From: Deltaproteobacteria bacterium
GTDB taxonomy: Bacteria; Desulfobacterota; Binatia; UBA9968
Reading direction: 5' to 3'
DNA: 64,000 nucleotides
Assembly: GCA_009692615.1 (NCBI GenBank)
Contig: SHYW01000002.1
Coordinates: 27,081-91,080, forward strand
The position numbers and the translations under genes were made by a program. The notes below the pieces were generated by a model. It was not told the DNA's origin and did no database searches. It saw only the letters and a list, made by a program, of their open reading frames with translations. Shown here piece by piece: positions 30,685 through 39,167 of this stretch (within the stretch, counting starts at the first letter, position 1; every line of letters begins with the position of its first letter).

Positions 30685-31668
30685 TTATTTCCCAGCCAAC
30701 ACCTGATCGAGCAAGCTGTAGTCGGTTACCGCGGCGACATTGACTGGCGCCGGGATCTGCTTCTGAGCATAAGCTAGGTCAAAATATTCTTGCATGTCTT
30801 TGATCGCGATCTTGCCATCCGCTGTCAGCGTCGACAGCCATTGCTCATAAACCGTCTCGGCGATTTTTTGCTCGATGCGCCAGCGCTCGCGAATGTAATT
30901 GACCACCCAGTTGCGCTCCTTGTGGCTGAATGCGTTGGCGTCGAGCATGACGCGCATGACGCTCTTGATGCGGTTGGCGTCGTTTTTTAGTCTGACGTCG
31001 TTGACCACTAAGCCGCTGGTGGGAAACTGCATGGGCAACTCGTCCGCCGAGGCGATCTGGCGAAATCCTTTTTGCGTCATGATGACGTTATGCGGGCCGG
31101 AGAGCACCGCCGCCGACACCGCGCCTTGGCCGAGACTGGTTACGGTGTTCGACACGGAACCGGTTTGCGTGAAACTAACCTTTTCCGGATCGCCACCCTT
31201 CGCCTTCAATAGCAGACGCACGACCAAATGCTGCAAGCTGCCGATGCGATCGACGCCGATGCGTTTGCCGGCGAGATTGCTGACGGATGAAACGGTTGGC
31301 TCGGCGACGAGAAAGAACGGCGGCTTGCGCAGGCCGATCATCACGCCCTTGAGCGGCGCGCCTTGGGCGGTGGCGACGATGCCGGTGGTGTAGCCGGTCA
31401 AGAAGTCTATTTCACCGGCGGCTAGCGCTGCCACCGGCAACGGGCCGGCCATCTGAATCAACTCGACATCAATGCCATGCTTTTTGAATAAGCCGGCGTC
31501 GCGGGCGATGAAGATATTCAAAAACGAGACGCTGAAGGCGGAGTAGGCCATGCGCACACGGCGATTGTCTTGAGCGAGCGCGCCACCGGCAATTAGCAAC
31601 GGCAGTAGAAAGACTAGCCACGCGATGCGCGGCTGGAAGCTTCGATTGCTTGATGTCTTACCAGTCAC
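30685..31668 (-). CDS. ABC transporter substrate-binding protein, NMT1-like
   Basis: The 327-residue protein has a signal peptide (about 1-32, ending GGALAQD) and family patterns: VRMAYSAFSVSFLNIFIARDAGLFKKHGIDVELI, LPVAALAAGEIDFLTGY, the hinge LAGKRIGVDRIGSLQHLVVR, and GAVSAAVLSGPHN. It starts with GTG. A strong promoter (31675-31702) predicts transcription starting at or within a base or two of this GTG, so the message may be leaderless. It is the first gene of the SBP, PqqC-like, family-1 SBP series. The ligand is unknown. Confidence 0.85.
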   Translation of the reverse strand: MTGKTSSNRSFQPRIAWLVFLLPLLIAGGALAQDNRRVRMAYSAFSVSFLNIFIARDAGLFKKHGIDVELIQMAGPLPVAALAAGEIDFLTGYTTGIVATAQGAPLKGVMIGLRKPPFFLVAEPTVSSVSNLAGKRIGVDRIGSLQHLVVRLLLKAKGGDPEKVSFTQTGSVSNTVTSLGQGAVSAAVLSGPHNVIMTQKGFRQIASADELPMQFPTSGLVVNDVRLKNDANRIKSVMRVMLDANAFSHKERNWVVNYIRERWRIEQKIAETVYEQWLSTLTADGKIAIKDMQEYFDLAYAQKQIPAPVNVAAVTDYSLLDQVLAGK

Positions 31669-31674
31669 GCAGCG

Positions 31675-31702
31675 ACTATATCCAGCGTCGAAAGCTTGTC
31701 AA
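31675..31702 (-). promoter_or_regulatory. sigma70 promoter of the SBP/PqqC-like/SBP operon
   Basis: On the minus strand TTGACA (31697-31702) is followed after 16 bases by TATAGT (31675-31680), one base from consensus. The predicted transcript start is about 31668, the first base of the GTG start codon. Confidence 0.6.
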
Positions 31703-31729
31703 CGTTTCGCCGTGGCAAAGTTGGGTGGC

Positions 31730-31771
31730 TAAACGAACAAGACCGAGCCTGGGCTCGGTCTTGTTCGTTTA
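31730..31771 (-). terminator. 20-base perfect hairpin after mltD
   Basis: TAAACGAACAAGACCGAGCC and its exact reverse complement face each other across a two-base centre. The stem is followed on the minus strand by GCCACC rather than a T run, but the inner stem AAGACCGAGCC/GGCTCGGTCTT is followed by GTTCGTTT. It lies between the mltD stop and the next minus-strand promoter. Confidence 0.7.
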
Positions 31772-31793
31772 GGCTGATTGTCGAATCGTTGCG

Positions 31794-33017
31794 TTATGCC
31801 TGCGGGATCACCAGCAACGCGCCGGCCCGGACGAAGCGGGCTTGGCGCAGGCCGTTGGCTTGTAAGATGCGCTGCACCGATGCGTTGTAACGGCGGGCGA
31901 TTTGAAAAATCGTCTCACCCGGTTTGACTCGGTGGTGCACTACCTGAGTTTGCACCGCCGGTTGGCGCGTCGTTGGCTGCGCTTGGACGACGGCGACGGG
32001 CGGTTCACTGCTGCGATCTTGCGGTAGCTTTACGCGATAACCGGCCGGCGCGATGCTCATGGCCGGGCTCAGTGCCGGGTTCCAACTGAGCAACTCGTCG
32101 CGGCTCAAGCCGCTGGTCTTGATCAACGAAGCGACTGAAGTGTTGGCGCTCAGCTGAATTTCTTGCACGGGCGCCGCCGGCTCGAGTTTGAGTCCGGGAA
32201 AGTATTGATCGTACTTGCTGCCGATCTCGACCGCGGCGAGGAATTCGGCATAAAAGTGTTTCGGCGCGAAGCCAAAGTAGGGATGTTGATAACGTTGAAT
32301 CAGATCGACGAGGTTATTCGAACCGACTTCGCGGACGGCGCGAGCGATGCCGGCGGGGCCGTAATTATAAGACGTGATCGCCAGCGGCCAACTGCCCAAG
32401 AAATCGTAGGCTTGTTTCAAATAGGCCGCGGCGGCGCGAGATGCGTCGTAGGGATCGCGCCGTTCGTCGATGGCGGCGTTGACGCGCATGTACTGGCGCC
32501 CGGTGGCGGGCATGAATTGCCAAATGCCCAAGGCGCCGACCGACGAACGGGCGCTGTTGTCGTAGGACGATTCGACGATCGGCAAATAGGTCAGCTCCGC
32601 CGGTAAACCACGCTCGCGAAAAATTTGCTGGATCTGGGCGATGTATCGGCCCGAGCGTTTGATGCCGGCGGCGGTGCGTTCTTTGACGCCGCGCTGGGCT
32701 TTGACGCGCTCGATGTCGACGTTGTTGGCCGCGGCGATGCGGGCGCGCTCGCCATTGATATATTCGTTGCTGCGGCTGTCTGGGCCGACATCGTTCGCTT
32801 CGTAGATCTTGCTCGGATCCTGAGGATCGAAGTAGATCAACTGGGCGAGACTATATTCGGTGAAAATCTTTTTCCAGAATTCGATCGATGACTCGAGTCC
32901 CGCCGGGATCGGAAACGAATACTGACTGGACGAATTGATTTGGGCACCGACCTGGGCCGGCGCAAAAGCCAAAACGCATATCAACAGAAGTGAGAACCGC
33001 CTCATATGTGCACCCAT
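31794..33017 (-). CDS. mltD: MltD-like lytic transglycosylase with LysM domains
   Basis: The 407-residue protein has a signal peptide (about 1-25, ending GAQ). A GH23/SLT domain follows, with LTYLPIVESSYDNSARSSVGALGIWQFMPATGRQYM (about 143-178). The ES of VESSYD holds the catalytic glutamate and GIWQFMP is the hallmark, with ITSYNYGPAGIARA further on. The C-terminus has a LysM-like segment (about 300-345, NTSVASLIKTSGLSRDELLSWNP) and a clear LysM (about 362-407, HRVKPGETIFQIARRYNASVQRILQANGL). The enzyme cuts peptidoglycan glycan strands in the periplasm with release of anhydromuropeptides. AAGGAGG is eight bases before the ATG at 33017; the open frame upstream has no matching content. Confidence 0.92.
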   Translation of the reverse strand: MGAHMRRFSLLLICVLAFAPAQVGAQINSSSQYSFPIPAGLESSIEFWKKIFTEYSLAQLIYFDPQDPSKIYEANDVGPDSRSNEYINGERARIAAANNVDIERVKAQRGVKERTAAGIKRSGRYIAQIQQIFRERGLPAELTYLPIVESSYDNSARSSVGALGIWQFMPATGRQYMRVNAAIDERRDPYDASRAAAAYLKQAYDFLGSWPLAITSYNYGPAGIARAVREVGSNNLVDLIQRYQHPYFGFAPKHFYAEFLAAVEIGSKYDQYFPGLKLEPAAPVQEIQLSANTSVASLIKTSGLSRDELLSWNPALSPAMSIAPAGYRVKLPQDRSSEPPVAVVQAQPTTRQPAVQTQVVHHRVKPGETIFQIARRYNASVQRILQANGLRQARFVRAGALLVIPQA

Positions 33018-33226
33018 CGTTGTCACCTCCTTATAAAACCCACAACCACAGAGCAGCAACTCAAGTGCCAACGCACATGGAGCGTATTGTAGGGAAGTTT
33101 CTTGGTATAAACAATCCTATCTTGGCAGTTAAACGATTGCTGACGCGGTTTGTTGCCGGCGAACTTGCACTGTGAGGGTAGCGCGGTCAGGCAAATAGTT
33201 CCTAAAAGTATATTCCCGGCCGCGAT

Positions 33227-33255
33227 TTGACGCGGCCGGCGGCACTGACTATAAT
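33227..33255 (+). promoter_or_regulatory. strong sigma70 promoter of the DoxX gene
   Basis: TTGACG (33227-33232) is followed after 17 bases by a perfect TATAAT (33250-33255). An ATG in the reading frame (33254) overlaps the -10 box, so it cannot be the translation start. Predicted transcription begins near 33262. Confidence 0.75.
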
Positions 33256-33283
33256 GCGGCGAAATTTAGTTGGGGGGTTGGAT

Positions 33284-33787
33284 TTGGAATATTCGACGTT
33301 AGTTTTGCTGGCGGAAGCGGTGCTGCGCGCGATCTTGGGTTGGCGCATGTTGATCAGCGGCGTGAGCAATGTCCAGCGCTGGCCCAATCCGGTGCAGACC
33401 GCGAGCATCTTGTTTCCCAAGGGCGCGACTTTTTTCGGCGCGGCGGCGACCTTTTTAATGATCGTCGGTGGTTTCGGCACGGCGGTGGGATTTCAGACGC
33501 CGATCTGCGCGGTGATGATTATTATTTTTCTGCTGCCGACTTTCGCTCTGCACTGGCATTGGCTCAAAGTGCTGCCGACCATGGTGCCGGTCGTCCAAGC
33601 GGCGCTCAAAGACGACAAGACGAAAAATTATTTTCGTTCCTTCGACCGGCAATCCTATCATGCCCACGAAGTCGGCCTGCGCGACAATTTGGTTTTCGTT
33701 TCCGCCGCAGTTTATTTCGCCGTCAAAGGCAGCGCCGGCTTCGGCATCGACAATTGGCTCAGTAATTGGGTTATCCGATTCTTCTAA
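33284..33787 (+). CDS. DoxX-like small membrane protein
   Basis: The 167-residue protein has four predicted membrane segments. The family-like start is VLLAEAVLRAILGWRMLISGVSNV; a second helix follows after PKGATFFGAAATFLMIVGGFGTAVGF; and a further one is AVMIIIFLLPTFALHWHWLK. DoxX relatives are small membrane proteins linked to quinone or thiol redox, but their reaction is often unclear. The TTG at 33284 is chosen: a GGGGGG ribosome site lies six bases upstream, and the upstream ATG lies within the -10 promoter box. The 3' end overlaps the stop of glcE by four bases on the opposite strand. Confidence 0.75.
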   Translation: MEYSTLVLLAEAVLRAILGWRMLISGVSNVQRWPNPVQTASILFPKGATFFGAAATFLMIVGGFGTAVGFQTPICAVMIIIFLLPTFALHWHWLKVLPTMVPVVQAALKDDKTKNYFRSFDRQSYHAHEVGLRDNLVFVSAAVYFAVKGSAGFGIDNWLSNWVIRFF

Positions 33788-35061
33788 AGACCAGCGACGA
33801 ATCGTCCTGGATTGAGAATTGTCTGCGGGTCGAACTTCTGTTTGATTTCGCGCATCAGCGCGAACGCCGGCGGCGTCGGCCCCCAAACTTCTACGCCCTG
33901 CTTGAGTGCCGCCGGCGCGGCGAACATGACCGCGTAGCCGCGCTCTTGTCGAGCTAACTCGATCAGTCGTGAAAACTCGCCGGCGAAAGCGCGATTCGCC
34001 GGACCGGCAAACCATATAATGCCTAGCGCCATGTCGGCGGCGATCACTGTCGTCGCGGTCTGAGAATTTTCTCGTGCGCGGATCATCGCCTTCAGTGATT
34101 TTCGCGGTATCGTCAAGCGAAAAGCCAACTGTTCAGCGGCGAAAGGCAGGTCGCGCAGATCTTGCCAGAGATGCTGAGCGCTTTGTGCTGGCAGCGATTC
34201 GCTACGCATGCCGAGCTGTTGCGCCATGGAATCTACTTCGCGCAGCTGGCGCGCGACGGTTTCGGCGAATCCTTCGAAGCTGACCGCGAGCTGCCAATTT
34301 TTCTCGCCGTCGCCGCGCAGAAACAGTGCGGCGGGTAGCAGTTTCGAATTGTTAATTGCGTCGGCTAATTCTTCAACTTGTTTCAAGCTGCCCTGAGCGA
34401 CGGCGCTGGCGCTGTGCTCTGGAATCGGTGCGACGCGCATCGTCAATTCCGTGATGATGCCCAAAGTGCCGAGCGAACCGGTGAACAGTTTACACATGTC
34501 GTAGCCGGCGACGTTCTTGACGACTTTGCCGCCGGCTTTGATCTGCTCGCCGGAAGCGAGCGCGACTTTCATGCCGATCACCAGATCGCGCACGGCGCCC
34601 CAACTGCTTCTTCGCGGCCCATACAAATTCGCCGCGACTATGCCGCCGAGAGTCGCGCGTTCGGGAAACGGCGCATCGAAGGGCGCGAATTGTTTTTGCT
34701 TCGTCAGCTCCGCTTGCAGAGCGTTCAGCGTCATGCCGCTTTGTACCGTAACGGTGAGATTGGCGGCATCGTGTTCGATCAATCGATTCAACTGCGTCGT
34801 GGCGATGACCACGTCGGCTTGGCGCGGCGGATTGCCGAGCGCCATCGCCGTGCCGCCGCCCCAGGGAATCACCGCCGCTCGAACGCTATTGCAAATTCGT
34901 AGCGCGACGGCCAACTGTTCTGCTGACACCGGTTGGCAAATCAACGCCGGGACTTTGCCATCGACGGCGTGGGCCGCCAGTGTGCTGGGTTCGGTGCTGA
35001 CGTTGGCGGCGCCGAGTTCGCTTTCGAGTTGGCGCGTCAGTTGCTCGGCGGAGATTTTCAT
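33784..35061 (-). CDS. glcE: glycolate oxidase subunit GlcE (FAD-binding)
   Basis: The 425-residue protein is the FAD-binding GlcE subunit. The PCMH/FAD-4 pattern is visible: VIPWGGGTAMALGNPPRQADVVIATTQLNRL (about 66-96), TLGGIVAANLYGPRRSSWGAVRDLVIGMKVALASGEQIKAGGKVVKNVAGYDMCKLFTGS (about 130-190), and the C-terminal FDPQTILNPGRFVAGL. It works with GlcD and GlcF to oxidise glycolate to glyoxylate at the inner membrane. The ATG at 35061 overlaps the glcF stop by four bases (ATGA), so translation is coupled. It is the last gene of glcD-glcF-glcE. Confidence 0.92.
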   Translation of the reverse strand: MKISAEQLTRQLESELGAANVSTEPSTLAAHAVDGKVPALICQPVSAEQLAVALRICNSVRAAVIPWGGGTAMALGNPPRQADVVIATTQLNRLIEHDAANLTVTVQSGMTLNALQAELTKQKQFAPFDAPFPERATLGGIVAANLYGPRRSSWGAVRDLVIGMKVALASGEQIKAGGKVVKNVAGYDMCKLFTGSLGTLGIITELTMRVAPIPEHSASAVAQGSLKQVEELADAINNSKLLPAALFLRGDGEKNWQLAVSFEGFAETVARQLREVDSMAQQLGMRSESLPAQSAQHLWQDLRDLPFAAEQLAFRLTIPRKSLKAMIRARENSQTATTVIAADMALGIIWFAGPANRAFAGEFSRLIELARQERGYAVMFAAPAALKQGVEVWGPTPPAFALMREIKQKFDPQTILNPGRFVAGL

Positions 35062-36365
35062 TTCGTCTCGGCGTCGTCGTCGCCGTAGGCGCGATCGAGC
35101 AAGTCCATTAAATGGTAGACGGTAACGTTGGGGCCGTAGGTTTGCGCGCCGTAGCGCAGCTGCAACATGCAGCCGGGATTGGGCGCGACCACGGCGTCGG
35201 TATGCGTCGCGCTGACGGACTGCATTTTTTCCTTGAGCAGATGCTGCGACATAACTGGATGCGTAATGTTGTAAATCCCGGCGCTGCCGCAGCAGCGGTC
35301 GGAACCTTCCATCTCGACCAGCTTCACACCGGGAATCGCTTGCAAGAGTTGGCGCGGCTGGCGGCGAATTTTTTGTCCGTGCGCGAGATGGCAAGGATCT
35401 TGATAGGTGACGGTCATATTCACTGGCGTCATTGCGCCGACCAGGCCGAGGTCGGCGAGAAATTCGCCGGCGTCTTTGACCAAGTTGCTAAAGCGTTTCG
35501 CTTTTTCGGCATACTCGGCGTCGTCACGCAGCAGGTAGTCGTATTCCTTCATCGCCGCGCCGCAACCGGCTGCGTTGACGACAATGGCGTCCACTTCCGC
35601 TTCGAGGAAGGCGTCGATGTTGCGGCGCGCCATTTGCTTTGCCGCCACGTTCTCGCCGTTGTGCGTGTTGAGCGCGCCGCAACAGATTTGCCGCATGGGA
35701 AAGATCACTTCGCAACCGTTAAGCCGCAGCACGCGCACGGTGGCGGCATTCACTTCGCCGAACATCAGCGGCATGACGCAGCCGTTGAGCATGGCGACCC
35801 GGGCGCGGCGCGGGCCGATGGCCGGCAGAACATTCGCTTCAGGCTGAAAAAACTTTTTCGCCATCGCCGGCAGCATGGCGTCCATGTCGCGCAGTTTCTG
35901 TGGCAGTAACGGACGCAGGAGTTTTTGCAGTCCGCTGCGCTGGTACAAACGCAGGAGTGCGAAGGCGAGCTTGAGACGGTTGGGAAAAGGCAACAGCTGG
36001 GTGAAGACGAAATGCAATATCGCTTGCGCCATGGGCGAGCCCGGCGGGCCGATATGCTCGCGGGCGGTTTCAGCGATGCGGCCATATTGCACGCCGGACG
36101 GACAGGCGCTCTCGCAGGCGCGGCAGAGCAGGCAGAGATAAATATGTTCTTTGAAGCGTTCGCTAAGTTCGATGCGTCCATCGGCGGCGGCTTGGACCAA
36201 ATGAATTCTACCGCGCGGCGATTCCGGTTCGAGACCGGTGGCGCGGTAGGTCGGACACTGATTTAAACACAAGCCGCAGTGAACGCACTGGTGCAGTTCG
36301 GCGAGATCGAGACTCGCGATCGCCGGCTTGTCGCCAGGCTCGATGTGATGATGGGGATGAGCCAA
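35058..36365 (-). CDS. glcF: glycolate oxidase iron-sulfur subunit GlcF
   Basis: The 435-residue protein carries two 4Fe-4S ferredoxin motifs. C27-x2-C30-x2-C33-x3-C37 comes from LHQCVHCGLCLNQCPTYRATG, and C78-x2-C81-x2-C84-x3-C88 from LCLLCRACESACPSG. Two CCG domains follow (CCGALNTHNG, about 233-242, and RCCGSAGIYNITHP, about 368-380), as in heterodisulfide reductase B-type subunits. It passes electrons from GlcD/GlcE toward the quinone pool. The start is a TTG at 36365, four bases after the glcD stop; no other start precedes the first cysteine. Translation is probably coupled to glcD. Confidence 0.92.
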   Translation of the reverse strand: MAHPHHHIEPGDKPAIASLDLAELHQCVHCGLCLNQCPTYRATGLEPESPRGRIHLVQAAADGRIELSERFKEHIYLCLLCRACESACPSGVQYGRIAETAREHIGPPGSPMAQAILHFVFTQLLPFPNRLKLAFALLRLYQRSGLQKLLRPLLPQKLRDMDAMLPAMAKKFFQPEANVLPAIGPRRARVAMLNGCVMPLMFGEVNAATVRVLRLNGCEVIFPMRQICCGALNTHNGENVAAKQMARRNIDAFLEAEVDAIVVNAAGCGAAMKEYDYLLRDDAEYAEKAKRFSNLVKDAGEFLADLGLVGAMTPVNMTVTYQDPCHLAHGQKIRRQPRQLLQAIPGVKLVEMEGSDRCCGSAGIYNITHPVMSQHLLKEKMQSVSATHTDAVVAPNPGCMLQLRYGAQTYGPNVTVYHLMDLLDRAYGDDDAETK

Positions 36366-36368
36366 TTT

Positions 36369-37805
36369 TTAGATCCACATTCCCGCGGCAATTTTCGCCG
36401 GCTCGAGCCGCACTTCACCGCAGCTCGCCGGCGTGGGAAATAATTTTGCCGGATTGAAACGGCCGTCGGGATCGAAAACTTGGCGCACCCGCGTCATCGC
36501 TTCGAGATCCGCCTCATTAAATAACAGTCCGATGTAAGCCTTCTTTTCCAAGCCGACGCCATGTTCGCCGGTGATGCTGCCGCCGAGTTCGATGCAGGCG
36601 CGCAACGTTGCCGCGCCGGCGGCGATGACCCGATCGAGCGCGCCGGGATGACGCATGTCGAACAAGATATTCGGATGGAGATTGCCGTCGCCGGCGTGAA
36701 ACACATTGGCGATGGGTAAGTTAAATTCTTTACTGATGGCGGCGATGCGGCGCATCATTTCCGGTAATTGGCTGCGCGGCACGACGCCGTCTTGGACATA
36801 ATAGTTGGGTGCCAACGTGCCCATGGCGCCGAAGGCGCCTTTGCGCGCTTTCCACAGCGCTTGTCGCTCACCGTCGTCCTTGGCGATTTTCACTTGGCGC
36901 GCGTGGTTGGCTTGGCAAATTTCCGCCGCGAGCTCGATGGCGCGCTCGGTCTGTTCATTCAGCCCTTCGACTTCGACGATCAAGACCGCGGCGGCGTCGC
37001 GCGGCAGACCGACCGGCGCGCCTCGCTCCACCGCTTCAATGGTCGTGCGGTCCATGATTTCCAGCGCCGCCGGTATGATTCCCGCCGCCGTGATGTCGAC
37101 AATCGTCTTGGTCGCATCGTCCATGTCATCGAAGACCGCCAATGCAGTGCGCACCGATTCGCGCATTTGCATGAGTTTTACTATGATCTTTGTGACGATG
37201 CCCATGGTTCCTTCGCTGCCGACAAAGACGCCGCACAGATCGTAACCCGGCGTGTCGGTGACTTCGCCGCCGAGCCAGACGATTTCCCCGTGGTCGAGAA
37301 CCACTTCGACGCCGAGCACATGATTAGTCGTCACGCCGTAAGCCAACGTGTGCGGGCCGCCGGAGTTATTCGCGACGTTGCCGCCGATAGAGCAGGCGGC
37401 TTGGCTGCTCGGATCGGGGGCGTAGAAAAATCCCTCTTTGCTGACGGCTTTGCTGATGTCGAGATTGATCACACCGGGCTCGACGATGGCGATGCGGTTT
37501 TCCAGATCGATTCGCAAGATGCGATTCAAGCGCGCCAGTGAAAGGATGATGCCGCCTTCGGCCGCCACCGCGCCGCCGGCCAGGCCGGTGCCCGAGCCGC
37601 GCGGGACTATTGGCACGCTCGCGCTGCGCGCCGCTTTGATGATGGCTGAGACTTCATCGACGTTTGCCGGCACGACGACGATCTCCGGCATGACTTGAAA
37701 GATCGAACCGTCCTGTTCGTAGACGATCACGTCTTCTTTCTCGGTTAAAACATGCCGCTCGCCGACGATGACACGCAGTTCGGCTATGAGTTGGCGCCTG
37801 TCCAT
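36369..37805 (-). CDS. glcD: glycolate oxidase subunit GlcD (FAD-binding)
   Basis: The 478-residue protein is the FAD-linked catalytic subunit. It has IVVVPANVDEVSAIIKAARSASVPIVPRGSGTGLAGGAVA (about 42-82), CSIGGNVANNSGGPHTLAYGVTTNHVLGVEVVL (about 135-167), GVFVGSEGTMGIVTK (about 190-204), NVFHAGDGNLHPNILFD (about 355-371), and the end GEHGVGLEKKAYIGLLFNEADLEAM with FDPDGRFNPAKLFP. It oxidises glycolate and D-lactate with FAD. It heads the glcD-glcF-glcE operon. The ATG at 37805 lies about two bases after the start predicted from a promoter at 37814-37843, so the message may be leaderless. The frame is open further upstream without family content. Confidence 0.93.
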   Translation of the reverse strand: MDRRQLIAELRVIVGERHVLTEKEDVIVYEQDGSIFQVMPEIVVVPANVDEVSAIIKAARSASVPIVPRGSGTGLAGGAVAAEGGIILSLARLNRILRIDLENRIAIVEPGVINLDISKAVSKEGFFYAPDPSSQAACSIGGNVANNSGGPHTLAYGVTTNHVLGVEVVLDHGEIVWLGGEVTDTPGYDLCGVFVGSEGTMGIVTKIIVKLMQMRESVRTALAVFDDMDDATKTIVDITAAGIIPAALEIMDRTTIEAVERGAPVGLPRDAAAVLIVEVEGLNEQTERAIELAAEICQANHARQVKIAKDDGERQALWKARKGAFGAMGTLAPNYYVQDGVVPRSQLPEMMRRIAAISKEFNLPIANVFHAGDGNLHPNILFDMRHPGALDRVIAAGAATLRACIELGGSITGEHGVGLEKKAYIGLLFNEADLEAMTRVRQVFDPDGRFNPAKLFPTPASCGEVRLEPAKIAAGMWI

Positions 37806-37813
37806 GTCTGGCA

Positions 37814-37843
37814 ACCGTAACCGAGAGCGAAACGGAGTGTCAA
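37814..37843 (-). promoter_or_regulatory. possible promoter of the glcDFE operon
   Basis: On the minus strand TTGACA (37838-37843) is followed after 18 bases by TACGGT (37814-37819). The -35 box is perfect and the -10 is weak. Predicted transcription starts near 37807, nearly at the glcD start codon. Confidence 0.4.
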
Positions 37844-37857
37844 CCCACCGGTTTAGA

Positions 37858-37887
37858 TTGACGCCGTGAAGGCAACTGTAATATAAA
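37858..37887 (+). promoter_or_regulatory. promoter of the TRAP transporter genes
   Basis: TTGACG (37858-37863) is followed after 18 bases by TATAAA (37882-37887), which is close to consensus. Predicted transcription starts near 37895, leaving a leader with AAGGAGG before dctP. It is divergent from the glcD promoter. Confidence 0.6.
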
Positions 37888-37917
37888 CTTACAACGTTGG
37901 AATTAAGGAGGCTCACT

Positions 37918-39090
37918 ATGGCGGAAGAAGTAAAAGTTGAAGCGTTGGAGACCAAGAAAGTTTCTCGGCGCAACATTCTCAAGGCGGCGATGGCGGCCAG
38001 CGGGGCGGCGATGTTGGGCTTTCCGATGATCGCAAAAGGGCAGTCGGGGCCGATCAGCATGCGCTGGCAGAGCACCTGGCCGTTGAAAGATATTTTCCAT
38101 GAGTTCGCCCAGGACTTCGCCAAGAAGGTCAACGACATGACCGGCGGCGATTTGAAGATCGAAGTTCTCCCCGCTGGCGCTGTGGTTCCAGCCTTTGGTC
38201 TGCTCGACGCGGTTTCGAAAGGAACACTAGATGGCGGTCACGGAGTGCTTTCTTATCATTATGGCAAGCAGAATGCGCTGGCGCTTTGGGGATCGGGCCC
38301 CGCGTATGGAATGGACGCCAATATCCTGCTCTCCTGGCATAAGTACGGTGGCGGTAAGGAGTTGCTCAACAAGCTTTACGCTTCAATCGGCGCCAACGTG
38401 GTTTCTTTTCCCTATGGCCCAATGCCCACCCAACCGCTCGGCTGGTACAAAAAGCCGGTTACGAAAGTGGATGATTTCAAGGGTATGAAGTTCCGCACCG
38501 TCGGCATCTCCATCGATTTGTTTCAAGGCATGGGCGCCGCGGTAAACGCGCTACCCGGTGGTGAAATCGTTCCCGCCATGGACCGCGGACTGCTTGATGC
38601 CGCCGAGTTCAACAACGCGTCATCGGACCGCGCGCTCGGCTTCGCCGATGTTTCTAAGGTCTGCATGCTGCAGAGCTACCATCAGAATGCCGAGCAGTTC
38701 GAAATCATGTTCAACAAGACTAAGTATGATGCGCTGCCGGAAAAGATGAAGGCGATCATCGCCTACGCGGTCGATGCCGCGTCCGCCGACATGCTGTGGA
38801 AGGCTATCGACCGCTACTCGAAGGACTACATCGAGCTCCAGTCTAAAGAGAAGGTGAGGTTCTTTAAGACGCCGGATTCGGTGCTGCAAAAGCAGCTCGT
38901 GGTGTACGACCAAGTTGAGGCGAAGAAGGCGGCCGAGAATCCAATGTTCAAAGAGATCACCGACTCGCAGCGGCAATTCGCCGAGCGGACGGTTAAATGG
39001 GATCTCGACACCAACGTGCAACGGCGCATGGCTTATGACCACTACTTTAAACCAGCTGCCAAGCGCCCAGCGCCAGCGAAAAAGAGTTAG
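37918..39090 (+). CDS. dctP: TRAP transporter substrate-binding protein DctP
   Basis: The 390-residue protein has a Tat signal: SRRNILKAAMAASGAAMLGFPMIAKGQ (about 16-42), with the twin arginine in S-R-R-N-I-L. The mature domain is DctP-type: MRWQSTWPLKDIFHEFAQDFAKKVNDMTGGDLKIEVLPAGAVVPAFGLLDAVSKGTLDGGHG, FKGMKFRTVGISIDLFQGMGAAVNALPGGEIVPAMDRGLLDAAEFNNASSD, and a long C-terminal helix set. It captures a carboxylate or similar ligand for the DctQM permease encoded next. AAGGAGG lies seven bases before the ATG. A strong terminator follows the gene, so the SBP may be made in excess of the permease. Confidence 0.92.
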   Translation: MAEEVKVEALETKKVSRRNILKAAMAASGAAMLGFPMIAKGQSGPISMRWQSTWPLKDIFHEFAQDFAKKVNDMTGGDLKIEVLPAGAVVPAFGLLDAVSKGTLDGGHGVLSYHYGKQNALALWGSGPAYGMDANILLSWHKYGGGKELLNKLYASIGANVVSFPYGPMPTQPLGWYKKPVTKVDDFKGMKFRTVGISIDLFQGMGAAVNALPGGEIVPAMDRGLLDAAEFNNASSDRALGFADVSKVCMLQSYHQNAEQFEIMFNKTKYDALPEKMKAIIAYAVDAASADMLWKAIDRYSKDYIELQSKEKVRFFKTPDSVLQKQLVVYDQVEAKKAAENPMFKEITDSQRQFAERTVKWDLDTNVQRRMAYDHYFKPAAKRPAPAKKS

Positions 39091-39118
39091 CAGCTGCGCG
39101 ACGTTGCAAACCCATTTC

Positions 39119-39157
39119 GCCAGTCATCCGGCGTTGACCGGATGACTGGCTTTTTTT
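39119..39157 (+). terminator. rho-independent terminator between dctP and dctQM
   Basis: GCCAGTCATCCGG (39119-39131) and CCGGATGACTGGC (39138-39150) form a perfect 13-base stem with a six-base loop, then seven T. It lies after the dctP stop and before the dctQ start, so part of the transcript should end here and lower permease output relative to DctP. Confidence 0.85.
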
Positions 39158-39167
39158 CGATTAAAAT

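Noticed and set aside
33254..33256. ATG as the DoxX start codon
   Set aside because: It lies inside the TATAAT box of a strong promoter, upstream of the predicted transcript start.
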